DNA of 64,000 nt from Metabacillus bambusae (GTDB lineage: Bacteria; Bacillota; Bacilli; Bacillales; Bacillaceae), in contig NZ_JAGDEL010000011.1 in the NCBI RefSeq assembly GCF_017497975.1, positions 1 to 64,000 of the forward strand, written 5' to 3'. Of this stretch, positions 63,339-64,000 are shown one piece after another. The position numbers and the translations under genes were made by a program. Under the pieces are notes generated by a model. That model was given only the letters and a program-made list of their open reading frames with translations, was not told where the DNA came from and did not search any database. Within the stretch, counting starts at the first letter, position 1. The number at the start of each line of letters is the position of its first letter.

Positions 63339-63367
63339 TTAACCTTTTGCCTTTCTATTGGTATAAT
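63339..63367 (+). promoter_or_regulatory. Predicted promoter of glnS
   Basis: TTAACC at 63339-63344 and TATAAT at 63362-63367 with a 17-base spacer, 47 bases before the TTG start. No T-box leader fits in so short a space. Confidence 0.6.
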
Positions 63368-63414
63368 GGAAGACAGAACTTATTTTTACATATAAAAGAA
63401 AGGTTTGATCTGAC

Positions 63415-64000
63415 TTGGAACACAATTCCTCAAACTTTATAAGAAGTATTATTAAAGAGGATCTTGAAACTGGAAAACGTGATTATGTCTACACACGATT
63501 CCCACCAGAGCCAAATGGCTACCTCCACATTGGTCATGCAAAATCAATCGTGATTAACTTTGGACTAGCGGATGATTTTAATGGTAAAACAAACTTAAGA
63601 TTTGATGACACAAATCCATTAAAAGAAGATACAGAATACGTTGAATCAATTAAAGAAGATGTAGAATGGCTGGGCTATGAATGGGATGGCATGTTTTTTG
63701 CTTCCGATTATTTTGAAGAAATGTATAATCGCGCAATGCTTCTCATAAAAAAAGGAAAAGCATATGTTGATGACTTATCTGCTGATGAAATCAGACAATA
63801 CCGCGGGACCTTAAAAGAGCCTGGGAAAGAAAGCCCCTATCGAAATCGTTCTATAGAAGAAAATATTGATTTATTTGAGCGCATGCGTAAAGGTGAATTT
63901 GAAAATGGAACAAAGGTGCTTCGTGCAAAAATTGATATGTCATCACCTAACATAAACTTGCGTGATCCAGTTATATACCGCGTATCACATACGACACACC
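63415..64000 (+). CDS. glnS: Glutamine-tRNA ligase, 5' part (runs off the window)
   Basis: The first 195 codons of a class I aminoacyl-tRNA synthetase. The ATP-binding HIGH motif is in [18 protein letters not shown] (about residues 28-45), followed by [30 protein letters not shown] and the GlnRS-type [21 protein letters not shown] insertion. These are GlnRS-specific rather than GluRS-like features. It starts at a TTG with AAAGG eleven bases upstream. The open frame reaches the window end, so the KMSKS motif and any C-terminal YqeY fusion are not visible. Confidence 0.92.
   Translation, partial: MEHNSSNFIRSIIKEDLETGKRDYVYTRFPPEPNGYLHIGHAKSIVINFGLADDFNGKTNLRFDDTNPLKEDTEYVESIKEDVEWLGYEWDGMFFASDYFEEMYNRAMLLIKKGKAYVDDLSADEIRQYRGTLKEPGKESPYRNRSIEENIDLFERMRKGEFENGTKVLRAKIDMSSPNINLRDPVIYRVSHTTH

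Noticed and set aside
63240-63414. T-box leader upstream of glnS
   Set aside because: The predicted promoter leaves under 50 bases before the start and no T-box sequence is seen.

Overview
The window looks like a chromosomal segment of a spore-forming member of the Bacillaceae (Firmicutes). The DNA is AT-rich, Shine-Dalgarno sequences are strong (GGAGG/GGGGG), and TTG/GTG starts are common. Several genes and small clusters have recognisable Bacillus subtilis counterparts: the yfkE/yfkH/yfkI/yfkJ/yfkK/yfkM block and yfmR. There are spore-type small proteins and a SAM (S-box) riboswitch. I see no phage, integrase, plasmid, CRISPR, rRNA or tRNA gene, so this is mostly core and metabolic accessory chromosome, dotted with short interspersed repeats.

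Layout. 1-9 kb: Ca2+/H+ antiporter, OsmC-like protein, MFS transporter, YihY/YtxH/low-molecular-weight phosphatase cluster, Na+/alanine symporter, DUF1128 protein, a membrane microprotein and a DJ-1/PfpI protein. 9-17 kb: GNAT acetyltransferase, alpha/beta hydrolase, lipoprotein, DUF1992 protein, MFS exporter, an M50-like protein lacking its catalytic Glu, and the ABC-F protein YfmR. 17-24 kb: small orphan metalloprotease, a YtrA-type GntR regulator with an ABC exporter under a clear palindromic operator, an SspE-like spore protein and a second alanine symporter. 23-28 kb: ugpC-A-E-B glycerol-3-phosphate-type importer. 28-35 kb: heterodimeric ABC exporter, aldose 1-epimerase and a padR-chrA chromate efflux operon behind a 33-bp palindrome. 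35-42 kb: iron(III)-type ABC importer, Fsr-like MFS, secreted 3D-domain protein and a CBO0543-type membrane protein. 42-46 kb: two small ORFs, an orphan sporulation-type histidine kinase and two paralogous tandem MpsC (DUF2294) proteins. 46-52 kb: sucrose utilisation (scrR, PTS EIIBC, sucrose-6-phosphate hydrolase, fructokinase). 52-57 kb: DinB-family protein, aspartokinase and an amino-acid ABC importer whose permease gene has lost its natural start to a repeat. 57-61.4 kb: an Rbs-type sugar ABC importer driven by a SAM-I riboswitch. 61.6-64 kb: small hydrophilic protein, frameshifted MFS gene and the 5' end of glnS.

The most notable system is the SAM-riboswitch-controlled sugar-type ABC transporter (57.2-61.4 kb). 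The riboswitch ties a pentose-type importer to sulfur and methionine status, which suggests uptake of methylthioribose or a related methionine-salvage sugar. Other points of interest are the repeat-disrupted amino-acid permease, the MpsC pair without mpsAB beside an orphan kinase, the inactive-looking M50 protein, a regular 21-bp tandem motif array, and two families of interspersed palindromic elements.
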